Assembly: GCA_012934845.2 (NCBI GenBank)
Contig: WNNJ02003079.1
Location: forward strand, 1 to 64,000
Origin: Pomphorhynchus laevis
Taxonomy: Eukaryota > Acanthocephala > Palaeacanthocephala > Echinorhynchida > Pomphorhynchidae
Length of the DNA stretch: 64,000 nucleotides
Reading direction: 5' to 3'
Shown here: positions 33,598 to 45,422 of the stretch, one piece after another
Layout of the letters: every line of letters starts with the position of its first letter
How positions within the stretch are numbered: the first letter of the stretch is position 1
Notes under the pieces: generated by a model
What the model was told of the DNA's origin: nothing
The model's input: only the letters and a program-made list of their open reading frames with translations
Database searches by the model: none
Translations under genes and position numbers: made by a program

Positions 33598-34520
33598 CCG
33601 CAGGTGTAGTGTATCTTATACAATGTACATGTGGATTGCAATATATGGGAAACCATATCAAATGTTAAAAACTAGGTTTAGGCAACACATATATAATATA
33701 CAGTATAATAGTCAAACTATATTTCATAAACATATGAGATTAATAGGACATGATATTAAAAACTGTAAATTATTTATTTTAGAACATATTATCGAAGAAA
33801 ACATTTCAATATTAAATCAAAAACTATTAGAAAAAGAAGATTTTTGGATTAAAACGCTTAATTCCATGTACCCATTAGGATTGAATGACGTGGTACAAGG
33901 AATTGGCAGAAGTAGTATAATACATAATAAACAACTATATTATAATAATCCGGTTAAACGCAAACCAAGAAGTCATGGTGATAAAAGGAATAAGAAAAAT
34001 ATAGTTAAAATATTAAAAAAGATATGTATATAAATGAGCACTTAGAAATATTAAAACAACTTTTAAGAGATAATAATCTAAAAGATCTTTATGTAAATAT
34101 AAGAAGTTTTTCTAAATGTATCATTTGTTTAATAAATTAAAAATTAATTAACGACTATGATAGGCTAAGTTGTATAATAGACAGTCATTGTAATATAAAA
34201 TACTACAATCGTACAATAAATTTTAATAATAACAATAGAAAATATACATTAACACTAAACTTCATTAATAAATGTATAGATAACACAAATATAGCCGGAC
34301 TTTCAAATAATTCTAAAAGTTAAGAAATAATGGGGTCAGATTTAAGTAAATATATTCCTAAAATAAGGTATAAACTCCTACCACCATTAGGACGAAAAAT
34401 TTGTAATTATAATAAAGAATTAAAATCAATATGTAACGATAATATTAGAAACATAATGGAAACAGAATGCTATTGTAAAAGTCTTAGTTTTGATAAAACA
34501 AATTTATTAGTAATTCGTAC
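33598..34520 (+). mobile_element. Penelope-like element, 5' part with N-terminal GIY-YIG endonuclease
   Basis: Starts with 'AGVVYLIQCTCGLQYMG', a GIY-YIG signature (VVYL...QYMG), followed by 'LKTRFRQHIYNIQ', 'HKHMRLIGHDI', 'EKEDFWIKTLNSMYPLGLN' and a basic segment 'VKRKPRSHGDKRNKKN' (frames 33360-33668 and 33515-34033). From about 34222 it overlaps the linker region found upstream of RT in the copies at 38.1 and 47.0 kb ('YIPKIRYKLLPPLGRKICNY', 'ETECYCKSLSFDK'). The order endonuclease, linker, RT is that described for the Naiad/Chlamys-type PLEs. The element stops near 34520 without RT. It is not intact. Confidence 0.82.
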
Positions 34521-34659
34521 ATTTATGAATATTTGTTCGTTGACAATATTTGCTGTTTAAAACGATGCATTTTATTTGTTCCTGATATATAATAAAATCA
34601 TGCAACACAAAGAAAACAAATATTATGGGTATTTTGAAATATTAATTTTGAAATTAATA
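34521..34659. other. Short AT-rich junction between PLE relic and RTE element
   Basis: No feature is supported. The sequence does not continue the PLE collinearly. Confidence 0.4.
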
Positions 34660-34805
34660 TTTATTAATCTTCTTCTTATTCTTCAGCCTTTGTCCCGCTT
34701 TGAGGCAGGGTCGGCTATGTGAGATTTAGCCCTCTATTTCGCTCTATTTTCGGCTTGGTCTGGGTGAAGTCCAGCTGCCTTGAGATCTGTGTAAAGGCCA
34801 TCTAA

Positions 34806-36397
34806 TCATCGGTGCTTGGGTCGACCTCTCGGGCGTTTGCCTATGATCTCATACTTTAAGGCGGTATTTGCAAGGGAATAATTTTCACTCCGCAACACGT
34901 GGCCATACCACCGGAGTCTGGCCCCTTGCATTTTATTTACGATAGGGGCGACGCCGTATCTTCGGAGGATGTCCATATTTCTCACGTGGTCATATCGGGT
35001 AATTCCGATTATCCACCGCAGCATTTTCGTCTCCATGACCGCAAAGCGTCGTTCCGCTGCCTTGGTAATAGGCAAGCACTCTGTGCCGTACATAGCCACA
35101 GGGCGAATGATTGAGCGGTATATCTTTGATTTCAGGTGATCCTTGATGCGACAGTCACATAAAACACCTGTCGTCGCTCGCCATTTTGTCCACGCTGAGC
35201 TTATTCGTGCATTGACTTCATAAGTCACGTCGCCGCTTGCCGAGAGTATGGTTCCGAGGTACTTGAACCGGTCCGTTCGTCTCAGGTCAAAGCCAGTAAT
35301 ATTGATGGTGCCACTTTCATGTGGGTCTGTTGTGAGGTATTCGGTCTTGTCTAGATTAAGTCGTAGTCCGTATTGTGCGAGTCGGTTATTCCATACAGTA
35401 GTTGATTCCTCCAGGTCCTTTTTGTTGTCCGTCGCCAGCCAGACATTGTCAGCGTAAAGAATGGTATATGGAATCGACTTTTGAATATCACGCGTTATAG
35501 CGTTCATAACTGTGTTGAATAATGCCGGTGAGAGAGCACTTCCTTGATGGACCCCCACTGATATTTGAAATGGCTGTGACATTCCAGCTGCGCTTAGAAC
35601 CCGACTTTCGGTATTCTCGTAGAGCAGCATCACCCATCGGATTAGATGTTCCGGGACTTGATGCTGACGCAGCGCATACCATATTAATTCATGTGGTACA
35701 CGATCAAAAGCCTTTTCCAAATCTAAGAATACAACGTGGAGCGGCTGATTTTTCTCCAAGTGTTTTCTAGGAGCAGTCGTGATGCGTGGATAGCGTCAGT
35801 GGTGCCACAGTTTTTTACGAATCCTGTTTGGTTTACGGTGATATCAACAATGTCACGGATACGCTTATCTAGAATTCGTTCAAATATTTTCATCGTTTGC
35901 GAGATCAGTCGAATTGAACGGTGACTTGAGCAGTCCGCTGCGTTCCCCTTCCTTTTCCATTTTGGTATCGTGGTGCTGCTCTGCCAGTCGCTCGGTATCC
36001 TATACTCATCAATAATCTTGTTGAAGAAACTGGTTAGCCAGGGGATTGGGTCCCAGCTTTTGGCTTTCCAGAGCTCAGTCGCAATGTCGTCTGGACCTGT
36101 GGCTTTGCTAGTCATCATACGCTTTAATGCATCTTTCACCTCGTCCTCACTTATTTGAGGTAATGGACCGGACGTTTCTGCAACTTTTGGGATCGGTAGA
36201 TGCGGAAACTCTTCATTTGAGATTTCCTCAAAATGATCACGCCATCTATCTCGAACTTTCTGTCGATCAATTATTAGTTTGCCGTCCCTTCCATTAATGC
36301 AGTAAAACTTTTCGATGTCCTGCGTGTTTTGATGCCTTCGCTTCACAAGCCGAAATAGGTCTCGTTCACCATCGCGTGTATCGAGTCTTTTGTGCAC
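34806..36397 (-). pseudogene. RTE LINE reverse transcriptase part
   Basis: Motifs in order: 'DGKLIIDRQKVRDRW', 'MMTSKATGPDDIATELWK', 'WQSSTTIPKWKRKGNAADC', 'SHRSIRLISQTMKIFER', 'VFLDLEKAFDRVPHELIWYAL', 'GVHQGSALSPALFNTVM', 'TILYADNVWLA', 'KYLGTILSASGDV', 'RWYGHVLRSENYSL', 'GKRPRGRPKHR'. The universal YADD is YADN here (AAT for GAT at about 35451), removing one metal-binding aspartate. A frameshift lies near 35740. It ends at a stop at 34806. Confidence 0.92.
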
Positions 36398-37741
36398 CTT
36401 ATCGTAGTGTACAGCTCTGACAATCGCAACGGCCTTTTTGACTTTATCTTGGATAGGTGGTATGCATGCAAGTTTGCCTGTGTCTTGTCGCCGAGATATA
36501 TATGGAACATTCGTTTCTTATCCTTGACTTTCGATTTCACATCTTCAGTCCAGAGCCACGTATCGCGCTTAATGTATCTTTTACCGGCTTTTGTACGACC
36601 AAGTGTCTTATCCACCATGGTATGTACTATATGTGCAGTATTGATCCACGTTTCTTCAACTGTGGTTACTTCGGGAAGCCGTATCCTCGAGATTATCTCT
36701 GCTTCCCTATCGCCAAAATTCCACCATTTGGTTCTTGATGGTCCCGTGCGATTTTCCATCACGTTTTGCTGCGGTGGCTTGATTTTCATGACTGCAATTA
36801 TTGGGCGGTGTTGCGTTGTTAGTGTCTCGTATGGTAAGGCCTTGACATTAGTTACAGTGGACAAGTTTTTACGCCGCACGAGAATATAATCGATTTGGGT
36901 TTTAATGTTCGTGCTGTAATATGTTGGGAGCTGCGTGGATCGCTTGATGAACCATGTATTGGTAATAACGAGATCATGCGAGTCAGCAAACTCAATTATT
37001 CGTTCTCCATCCTTATTCCGTTGACCATAGCCTTTGCCACCATGGCATAGAAAATCCATCAGCAGTCTGCCCGACATGTCCGTTGAGATCTCCAGCAATT
37101 ATGATGAGGTCTGCAGGAGAGATTTCCCGTGTGTGAGCGTCTAGCGTTTCCCAGAAGGCATCTTTCTCCATCTCACTGCGTCCAGTCTGTGGTGCATATG
37201 CGGAGAAAATGTGAGCTATGCGGTCCGCAGTTGCAATGCTTATTTTAATGAGTCGATCGGTGTAGCGACTGACCTCCATAAGTGAATCACGGAGTCGATC
37301 AGAAATTGCAATACCTACTCCGCTGCTAGTTCCCACCGTACCATAGTAGAGAAGCTTGTAGCCACTGTTACCACGTTCCTGCTCCATATTGTACGCTTTA
37401 GATCCGTTCCACCGTGTTTGTTGCAGTGCACAAATATCTATTTGTCTTCGTCTCAGCATTGATGCAATCTCCTCAACGTTACCAGTGAGAGTACCCACGT
37501 TCAGAGATGCTACACGAATCTTTTCGCCTGACGTCTCCTTATTTCTTTGGACTTGCTTGCATGTGCCCCGACGCCGTCCTTGCGTCAGGAACCCTCGTAT
37601 ATTTTTCGGCCGAGCCGGGACCCGCCCTGCCGCGTCGATTGCGGTGTACGCCCTAGTCCCAGTGCAAACATTGGAAGGCTTTTCTGTCATGATGCGTCGA
37701 TTTGATTTTGTGACTGGCCTGTCGCAACAGCCTATCGTCAA
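36343..37741 (-). pseudogene. RTE LINE endonuclease part (APE-type)
   Basis: APE-like nuclease nicks target DNA to prime reverse transcription. Visible motifs: 'IRVASLNVGTLTGNVEEI', 'DICALQQTRWNG', 'HIFSAYAPQTG', 'LIIIAGDLNGHVG'. The catalytic Glu of the usual LQETRW is Gln here (LQQTRW), which should abolish metal binding. The second piece (37098-36343) continues with 'DSHDLVITNTWF', 'TQIDYILVRRK' and the linker to RT. A frameshift near 37050 separates the two pieces. Confidence 0.88.
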
Positions 37742-38063
37742 CCACAGTTATAAGCGGTGGGCCTAGCCGGTACTAAACCAATAGGATAACTTGTCCGGCA
37801 ACAAGTGGCAGATCCTTATTTAATGGCGGGATCGACTCGCCATATCATAGCGTTAAGCCCCCAATTGGATGAATGGATTTTTTATAGACGTAAAGCTGCC
37901 ACGCTTTACGACGCCATCGCGATAACGCTACTGCTTGCTGTTCGCGACTGCTTATTCGCCAAGCCGAAGCTCGCTTATATCGCAGCTAGCCTGCATATCT
38001 GCAGGTCCTTCCCCTATCCGCAAACTGGGGACGCGCGGCGTGGCACAAGCTATGCCGCTCCGC

Positions 38064-40328
38064 CGAACAATAGAAAATATACATTAACACTAAACTTCAT
38101 TAATAAATGTATAGATAACACAAATATAGCCGGACTTTCAAATAATTCTAAAAGTTAAGAAATAATAGGGTCAGATTTAAGTAAATATATTCATAAAATA
38201 AGGTATAAACTCCTACCACCATTAGGACGTAAAATTTGTAATCATAATAAAGAATTAAGATCAATATGTAATGATAATATTAGAAACATAATGGAAACAG
38301 AATGCAATTGTAATAGTCTTAGTTTTGATAAAATAAATAAACATATATGTACTTATAATCTAGAATTAATTAAAAATAGGGAATTAAGGAAAATGCTATC
38401 AAAAGGGTATAAATAAGATTAAATAATAACAACGACAAAAATAAAATTTACAATTCGTTATATAATAACTTAAATGATTACTTTAGTAAGGTGATTAATA
38501 GTGAAAGCTCGAATATATCTAAGATAAACATTTGGAAATATTATATATTTGATAAAATTAAAAATAAATTGAAAATAACAAACAATTATAAAAGTAAAGA
38601 TAAAATTAATAAAGATATGTATAAAGAACTTACTAAATCAAAGGATTACTATATAATAACAACTATTGATAAAGCTAGTAATAGCTTTGTCTTCATATGC
38701 AAAAAGCTTTATTATGATATAATAATGAAAGAGGCTAATTCTAATGATTTAAATGTTAATCCAACATATAAACGTAGTGAGTTAAAGTTTAGAAACAATT
38801 ATAACAAGTCACTGTTTTATAATGGATAAAAAGGGTATAAAGGTTGAATCAGATAATAAAACTATACCAATATTATATTGGAATCCAAAATTACATAAAA
38901 ATCCAATAAAACCTGGGTTCATATGTAGTGCTTTTAAATGTACATTAAAACCACTTTCTGTCTATATGAATAAAATACTTAAAGTAATTAAAGCACATTT
39001 TAAAAAATATTGCAAGGTAATCGAAATTAATACTGGTATAAAACACTATTTCAGTATTAATTCTACAAAAGAATTTTTAGAACAGACAAAAGGAATAAAT
39101 TTTCAAAATATAAATACATACGATTTTAGTACGCTTTATACAAATCTAGATTTAGTAGATATTAAAGAAGCGTTAGTAAAATTAATTAACCTTATATTCG
39201 GAAAAAGATATACATATATATGTTATAATAATTATAACGCCTATCTAACAAAAATTAAACCATCAAATAAATATAAATATATGTATAAAATTGAATTAAT
39301 AGAATCCTTAAATATTTTGATAAATCAAAATTATTTAAAAGTAGGGACATCTATATTTAGACAAGTAAAATGTGTTCCAATGGGTGGTAATAGTAGCCCA
39401 ATTATAGCTGACTTATTTTTAAGCTTTATAGAATATGAATTTGTTCATAACTGTGTAAAAACTAAATCTAAACAATATAAATATATGAAATATATGTTTC
39501 GATACATTGATGATATATGTGTATTTAATTCTAATAATTTTTATTCAATTAGTGAACAAATTTATCCAGAAAGCCTTATTCTTAACAAAACCAATATTAA
39601 TGATAAAGAAGGTGTATATCTAGATATGAACATTAAATTAACATTAACTAAAACTACTATTAATTTATATTGTAAAGATGACATTTAAATTTACAAGAAA
39701 CATATTTTTGCATGAGCATTCATGCATACCTTTAATATAAAATATAATACATTAAATAATGAAATTTTAAGAATTGCAAAAATATGTAATGATATTGGCT
39801 TTCTTCAAAATCATTTAAATAAATTAATAGATACATATTTTAAACTAGGTTATTATAAAAATAACATCAAGCAGAAAATAGTAAAATATATAAATCAACA
39901 CAATAATATAAAGAATAAATTTAAACTCTTAAGTGGCAAATTTTTATGGATGGATAATAAATAAAATACTTTGTTTTAGAATAAGATACTAGATAGTTTT
40001 ATCAGAGGAAATACATCATTAGCATGTATTTGGCCCCGCTGCTATGTTGGGTAGATGAGTTAGGGGCCGAAACCTGATAGCATAGCAGTTCCTCCTGATG
40101 ACCTCTAATTCTTATTCTGATACAACGTCTGTTATTTATTAATCAATTTATAAAAATGACGTTTATTTTAAATTTAAATTTTTTTATTTTAACTTGATTT
40201 AAATTATAAAAAATCTTATAACAATTATTAATTTTATTATTTAATTATTAAATTTTGATTTAGCATTATTATGTGTTGTTTATTTTATAATTATATTAAA
40301 TACGTAGACTCAGTTAGCTGATTTGATT
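38064..40328 (+). mobile_element. Penelope-like element, linker to 3' end, nearly intact RT
   Basis: Lacks the endonuclease. Starts at 'aacaatagaaaatatacatt', the same position as 34222 in the neighbouring copy. It carries the linker with its 'C.C....H.C' pattern, then RT spread over 38491-39964 with few breaks: 'NIWKYYIFDKI', 'IITTIDKASNSFVFICKK', 'PILYWNPKLHKNP', 'YDFSTLYTNL', 'VPMGGNSSPIIADLF', 'FRYIDDICVF' and 'YLDMNIKLTL'. The 3' module is at 40009-40088 and the terminus is 'acgtagactcagttagctgatttgat'. It is almost identical over long stretches to 47.6-49.2 kb, so both are recent relative to the other copies. RT of PLEs is related to telomerase RT (family knowledge). Confidence 0.93.
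40009..40088 (+). ncRNA. Structured RNA module in PLE 3' region (second copy 48846-48925)
   Basis: Hairpin 1 pairs AAATACAT (40009-40016) with ATGTATTT around a 7-base loop. Next come GGCCCC (40032-40037), CTGCTATG (40039-40046), GGGGCC (40063-40068) and CATAGCAG (40081-40088). GGCCCC can pair with GGGGCC, and CTGCTATG with CATAGCAG, in interleaved order, which is an H-type pseudoknot. The CTGCTATG pairing is kept in the copies near 5.5 kb and 18.1 kb. The function is unknown; a ribozyme or an RT-recognition structure is possible. Confidence 0.6.
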
Positions 40329-41537
40329 TATTTATTTTAAGACCTTTATTTATTTTATTTCTTTTTCACAAGTTTTTTTTATGTAAAATATAAATATTAT
40401 GATAAATGAATCATATTTGAAATTGCAAAATTACATATTTAGACAAGTAAAAGTTGTTCAAATAAGAGACACAAAAGTCGCCCTTATATATTTTTGAACG
40501 TTGCTGAATTTGAATTTTACTGAAATGCGTACAAAACAAATTTATGATATAAATGGCAAATATATGTACGTGAAGTGACGATACTTGTTTATATATTTAT
40601 TCTATTAATTTTTATATAATCGAACAAATTTTCCAGATATTCTATTTTTCAATAAAGCTAATGCTGCTAACAAATGAGTCGTATATTTAAATATAAATAC
40701 TCAAGTTACATAGATCAATACATTAATTAATTTACATCATAAAGATGCTATTAAAAATAACATTAGAAAGATGCCGAAAAAATATATTTATACATAAAAT
40801 CTCGTGTATTGCAATTTTTGATTTATTACACAGTGACGATTATATTTAGAAGAATACGTTAATGATAATAAGCTCATTGCCTGTTAGTAATTAGTTACAG
40901 AATTACTGTAATTCCAATACTAAGGTCTCATGGGTATAAACACTTGACATGGCATCTCTTTCAGCTAAATGTTTTTATCATAACAAGCCAAAAGCACAAA
41001 CTTGTTTAAAGCAAAAACTGATTGCAAGCTACTTTACTGAAAGTAAAACAATTTACCACTTTTAACAAGTGCCGAAATTTAAATCAGTTCATTTTGTAAA
41101 TAAATGTACTTTTACGTAAGCTTCTAACGAACGGTGTTTGGATCTAAGTAAACCACGTATGCATCGCAAAATAAACGGCTACATCAATTGACCGCTGAAG
41201 TATGAATATGCACCTTCCATTTAATTTCTTAAAACATCTGTCTGTATTCACCGCCGCTACGATACGTATTGCTAATTCAAACGAGGTAAGACCAGAAAAA
41301 CGGAAATATAACTAACTTTGTATTTAATTTTTCATTGATGCTGTAGACCATAGAATTCGATATAAAGATTATAATCTTATTCAATATAAAAATATCTTCA
41401 GTAAAGTAAGTCTCAATTTGTAATTTTACTTCATTTTTGTAATCTTCATTTGCTAAAATTAAGCTTAGCATGCATTGAAACAATAAATACGATCGAGATT
41501 TTAATTTCGAAATTGAAGATAATATTTTAAGATATTT
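40329..41537. other. AT-rich spacer with one PLE scrap
   Basis: Bases 40425-40470 resemble the PLE RT core ('catatttagacaagtaaaagttgtt') and are a relic. Nothing else is recognised. A 68-codon minus-strand frame at 41483-41277 has no motif. Confidence 0.5.
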
Positions 41538-41554
41538 GTAGTTGCGTAAAGTAA

Positions 41555-41891
41555 TAATAATAAGATTTTCTTACTAATACAAAAACAGTGATAAAGGAAG
41601 TGATTAAAAAGTCAGTCAAAAACAAAACATCTCTCTTCTCTTTTTCAAGTCTTCATGCCGATATTACGGCCTCAAATCCAGAGGGATCTGAGCCTCCAAC
41701 CTATCCAACACGCCGCCTTCCGACTGAACCACCCGGGGTCTCTCACCTCCCGAAGAGTCCAGTCGGTGCGGGCTATGCTGGGTAAACGTGAGACGAGGAG
41801 CTTAAGAAACCTTAGCCTTTGCTCTGGGGTACGTCCTCTTGAAAAGAAGACTAATCCCGAGATAGCCCAAGTGCCCCAGAGGCGCACTTGG
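41555..41891 (-). mobile_element. LINE-J fragment c4, 5' truncated, with clear target-site duplication
   Basis: About 337 bp of the ORF2 C-terminus and 3' tail on the minus strand ('RLWGTWAISGLVFFSRGR', 'PEQRLRFLKLLVSRL', 'DPGWFSRKAACWIGW'). Flanks 41538-41554 and 41892-41908 are the same 17 bp (gtagttgcgtaaagtaa), the mark of target-primed insertion. Its tail ends in TTATTATTA-type repeats (minus sense). Severe 5' truncation is normal for LINEs. Sequence closeness to the copy at 59-61 kb suggests it is fairly young. Confidence 0.95.
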
Positions 41892-41908
41892 GTAGTTGCG
41901 TAAAGTAA

Positions 41909-42860
41909 AATATTTAGTATCCAACGGTACTATGCATAGTGAATATCCGTTCGCACTCCAAGAGTAATCTGACTATGTTGTAAAATCAAACAGCAAATTA
42001 TAAAAAAATCTACAGTAAATAAATTTCTTCCATATACGTTTCTATTATAATTAAAAATTAAAACTAGGTGTATTTATTTTACATCTAACGAAAACTTTGA
42101 CCAATTCCACCTGAGCTTCAGCATTTTCTCAAGAATAATAAAATTTTTCCACTATTCAGCCTTCCATAAACCGGAACCCAATCACTATCTCGGATTTTAT
42201 AGACATGCTACATTCCTCCCCAACACCACAAGACAGCTCTATTCCGAAACTGTTTTATTTTTATAACATAATCATCATTTGTGGCTAGTTACTAAAATGT
42301 AGTAGTAAAAAAATTAATGATTTATTAAAGTAAAAAACACAAAATTCATATATATTTTCGTTTTTTTTTGACTTTTTCGACCCCAGCCAAGTATGGAGCC
42401 CCAATCGATTTTCATTTCTTTATTATTTTTTCTTTCTTTTTGCAGGTTTCGATTGAGATTTCTTTGGTTGGATGTCGAGGATAAGAATTTTAAACAAAGA
42501 TTAAAAATGATAAACTGCTAAAATTCAATTCTAAAAAATAAAAATTCAAAATCGTCATAAAAAACAAAATTTGGATAAAATTGATATTACCAATAAAATA
42601 AAAAATATTTTGTAACAAAATATTTTTTTGTCATTTAAACAATGACAAAAATGAAGAAATAATACATTTAATTATACTTTTCTTAATTTCTCTAATTTCT
42701 CTGACAAAGCACTTGTAGGCAAGCGCAATATAAAATTAATATATACATCTAATTTTAGAAAAATAATCAAACAAATTTCAAACAAGATAAACAAAAAATT
42801 ATTCAAAACATTTGATTTTTAAATTGTAAAATAAAACATATTTTTTAATTAATTTATTTT
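41909..42860. other. AT-rich stretch, probably including LINE-K 3' UTR
   Basis: No open frame or motif. The part adjacent to 42887 may be the 3' UTR of the minus-strand LINE-K, but no clear tail or duplication marks its end. Confidence 0.4.
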
Positions 42861-42886
42861 TAATTTCAATTTCATTCATAAAAAAT

Positions 42887-45007
42887 TTATTTATTAAAAT
42901 TAATAATCGTTTTAAAAAATAGATATCGTTGTTCTGGAGGGCGATTGTTTGAGTATAAGTACAATCCGCTCAATACAAACGCATTGAGCACAATTACACA
43001 TCTACCCAAACCGGCATTTAATCGTCTCGCTCTTTCAAACATACGTAGCCCTTTTCTAACTAATTTGAAACACCTGGCCATATCTGACCTAGGATGCAAA
43101 CGTGGTTCGAAAACGGATCCCAGAATGCGCACCCGACGCTTTCGATTCCCTGGAAGAGAATCGAGGAGACGAGTGTGCTTTCCAGGACGCCGAAATCTGT
43201 AATGAACAAAATTGCTCTTCGTTGGGTTTAAAGACAAGCCAAACTTCGCTAAGCGATGAGCAACAATGTCCGTTACAAACTTCATTCGCCCTTCAAACCT
43301 TGCATCCGACAGAGTATTTCTCTTAAATGCGATCGATATGTCGTCCGCATAAATGATGGCGTGGGTGTTCCTATCCAAAAGACCCTCCAGAACTACGCTC
43401 GTCACTATCATATAAATGATAGGAGACAGAGGTGAGCCCTGGGGAAGTTTTTTGTTGAGATGACAGTACTTACCCCCGTCATCATCCAAGTAGAAAGTTC
43501 TTGCTTTTAATATACCCACGACACGATGCAACAAATTACTCGGTATACCATCACTGGTTAACGTTGTAACTATTGCATCATGCCCCAAGTTGTCGAAGGC
43601 CGTCGACACATCCAGCGAATAGAGGACTGCAGGTCGTCTATCGCTAGTGAGAAAACTCTGCATGGACCTTACTGCCTTAACAGTTCCCCTTCCTCTACGA
43701 AACCCGTGAATGTGGTCTCCCAACATATCACGATCTTCGTAGAATCGGGAAAGGATCCTAGCAAGAGCTCTCTCAATATTATTAGATATTGTTATGAGTT
43801 TTGTGTCTTTAGCATTCGACACCCATCTTCCCTTCGCAAGGAACACTACTTTTCCGACTGCAATATCACACCAAGATGCTAAAGGTACCCCTAGCATCTT
43901 GGCAGCAATATCCGTCCGAACCCTATCGACGATCAATTTGGTCGCAGCAGCACATGCCGAAGACCCGTTAGACGAAGTCTTTGGCACGACTGGCCACGCA
44001 CTCAAAATGTCCTCGATAGTGATGTCCTCTTGCGAATTGTCGATGGTCGAAAACAAGAGTTCCATACGGATCTTCATCATTTTCCTCTCTGTCCATCCTT
44101 CAGCATTGGCTAGGTGTTTCATTTTCATTTCATGAAGTACATTCCTAAAACTCTTGGAGGATATCCACTTAGAAGCCGCTGCCCTCCAAGAACGGAAGGT
44201 GGTTCGCCTAATGGTTTGCCTCCATTCCTTTGAAAAATTCTTGTAAGACAGCAACTTTCTAGCGTCTACCCTCTGCTCCAACTCTTGAATATCATTCTTG
44301 AGCAGAGCCATTTGAGCGATTCTCTGAGACGAAGGATTCGCATCCGTTCGTAAACCCCAGAGAATACGTTTCAAATGAAGAGCTTTAGGAGTGTACTTGA
44401 TGTTGGGCGGTCGTTTAGTAGTTAAAAATTTATTTGCATTACTAAAAATTGCATTATTTAAAATTAATAGAGAATTTGATTCTTTTAATTTATTTGTAAA
44501 ATTTGTCAAAAACGTCTCATCTAAAATATTCAAACAATCGAAAAAATTAAAATTATTATTTATTATAAAATTATTATTGCAAATACTAAAATTTATTATT
44601 TCATTAAAAGTATTTTTTAAAATAGTACAAAAAATATTTTTATTATTTAAATTTATCATTACTTCGCTTATTGATCTATTAAAAGCTTGTATACCGGCCC
44701 GTGTCGGTTGGAATCTTATCTTGAAAACTAGTTCCTCCTTCCACGACCAATATACAAGCTTATGCCCATCATTAAAAGTATCTGGCAGCAAATTCTGCTG
44801 CTATTTAATTTTAAAATTTGTATTTTTGTTTTGCATAGCAAAATTTAACGTGAAGCAATATCCATTGCGACGACGGATAAATGTCCCTTGCGGGGGACAT
44901 ATGACCTCCCATGCTGGAGCGATCATGCTGCCCACCTGAGACCCACCGTCGTCGTTGAAATCTCCAATTAAAAATTGACCACCCAATTTGAAGATCTTCA
45001 ACAGCAT
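42887..45007 (-). mobile_element. LINE-K: non-LTR element with long open RT frame, 5' truncated
   Basis: Minus strand. 45007-44801 retains the end of an APE endonuclease ('LIGDFNDDGGSQVGSM', 'PAWEVICPPQGTFIRR'). An in-frame stop at 44801-44803 separates it from a 634-residue open frame starting at 44791. That frame contains a charged/Asn-rich linker, 'EDILSAWPVVPKTSS', and RT motifs 'HGFRRGRGTVKAV', 'YSLDVSTAFDNLGHDAIV', 'LPQGSPLSPIIYMIV', 'AIIYADDISIAF', and the C-terminal 'SNNRPPEQRYLFFKTI'. The catalytic YADD is intact. It is related to but clearly distinct from LINE-J, and its C-terminus is about 45 residues shorter. Apart from the early stop and 5' loss it is well preserved, so it is young. 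Confidence 0.88.
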
Positions 45008-45422
45008 TGATTGAATCTCTCTCCTCCCCTTTTTTATAATGCAGTGCTACAGATTAAGAGAGCACTTATAAGCAAAACGAGAAAGAATTCAAGAGATTCA
45101 TTTGTCTACGTTTGAGTGGTAAAACATTTCTTTTATGACAATTTTCAATAAAAGTTTCAGCACTTTAGGGGATTCCACCACACTATCAACATCATTTCAC
45201 AACTCATAATACTCAGTATTGTACTAATGATGGTGATGAAGCCTGCTTAGAAATACAATAAATATGATAAAATTTTCAATACTACCTTGTTTGTTCCACG
45301 TAATTATTATGAATTTCATTTTCTAAATAGTTTAACTTCTTATTTATCTTGTTCTTGTTTAGCAAACAATTCAGCACTGTTATAATTAATTTTAATCATT
45401 AAAAATCAAGAAGTTTGCGCCT
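45008..45422. other. Upstream region of the zinc-finger gene
   Basis: No coding signal. The segment is AT-rich. It holds whatever promoter and 5' UTR serve the gene starting at 45423, but no TATA box or initiator can be named with confidence. Confidence 0.4.

Larger units (their letters stand above)
34660..38063 (-). mobile_element. RTE-type LINE, near full length, inactive
   Basis: About 3.4 kb on the minus strand and distinctly GC-rich. A 5' UTR (38063-37742) is followed by one endonuclease-RT reading frame spread over four overlapping pieces (37741-37013, 37098-36343, 36397-35723, 35759-34806), meaning about three frameshifts. The short 3' UTR ends in a 'cttcttcttattcttc'-type tail (minus sense: gaagaataagaagaag), typical of the short-repeat ends of RTE elements. 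Its 5' end abuts the PLE copy at 38064. Similar proteins are common in nematodes and arthropods. Confidence 0.92.

Noticed and set aside
33360-33668. A single protein spanning the LINE-J tail and the PLE start
   Set aside because: The frame simply crosses the boundary between two elements at about 33595.
40032-40090. The PLE 3' module as a hammerhead ribozyme (it has GATGAG...CGAAAC)
   Set aside because: The first two bases of the CTGATGA box are wrong (TAGATGA), the supposed stem II strands do not pair, and other copies change the box further. The sequence fits a different structure.
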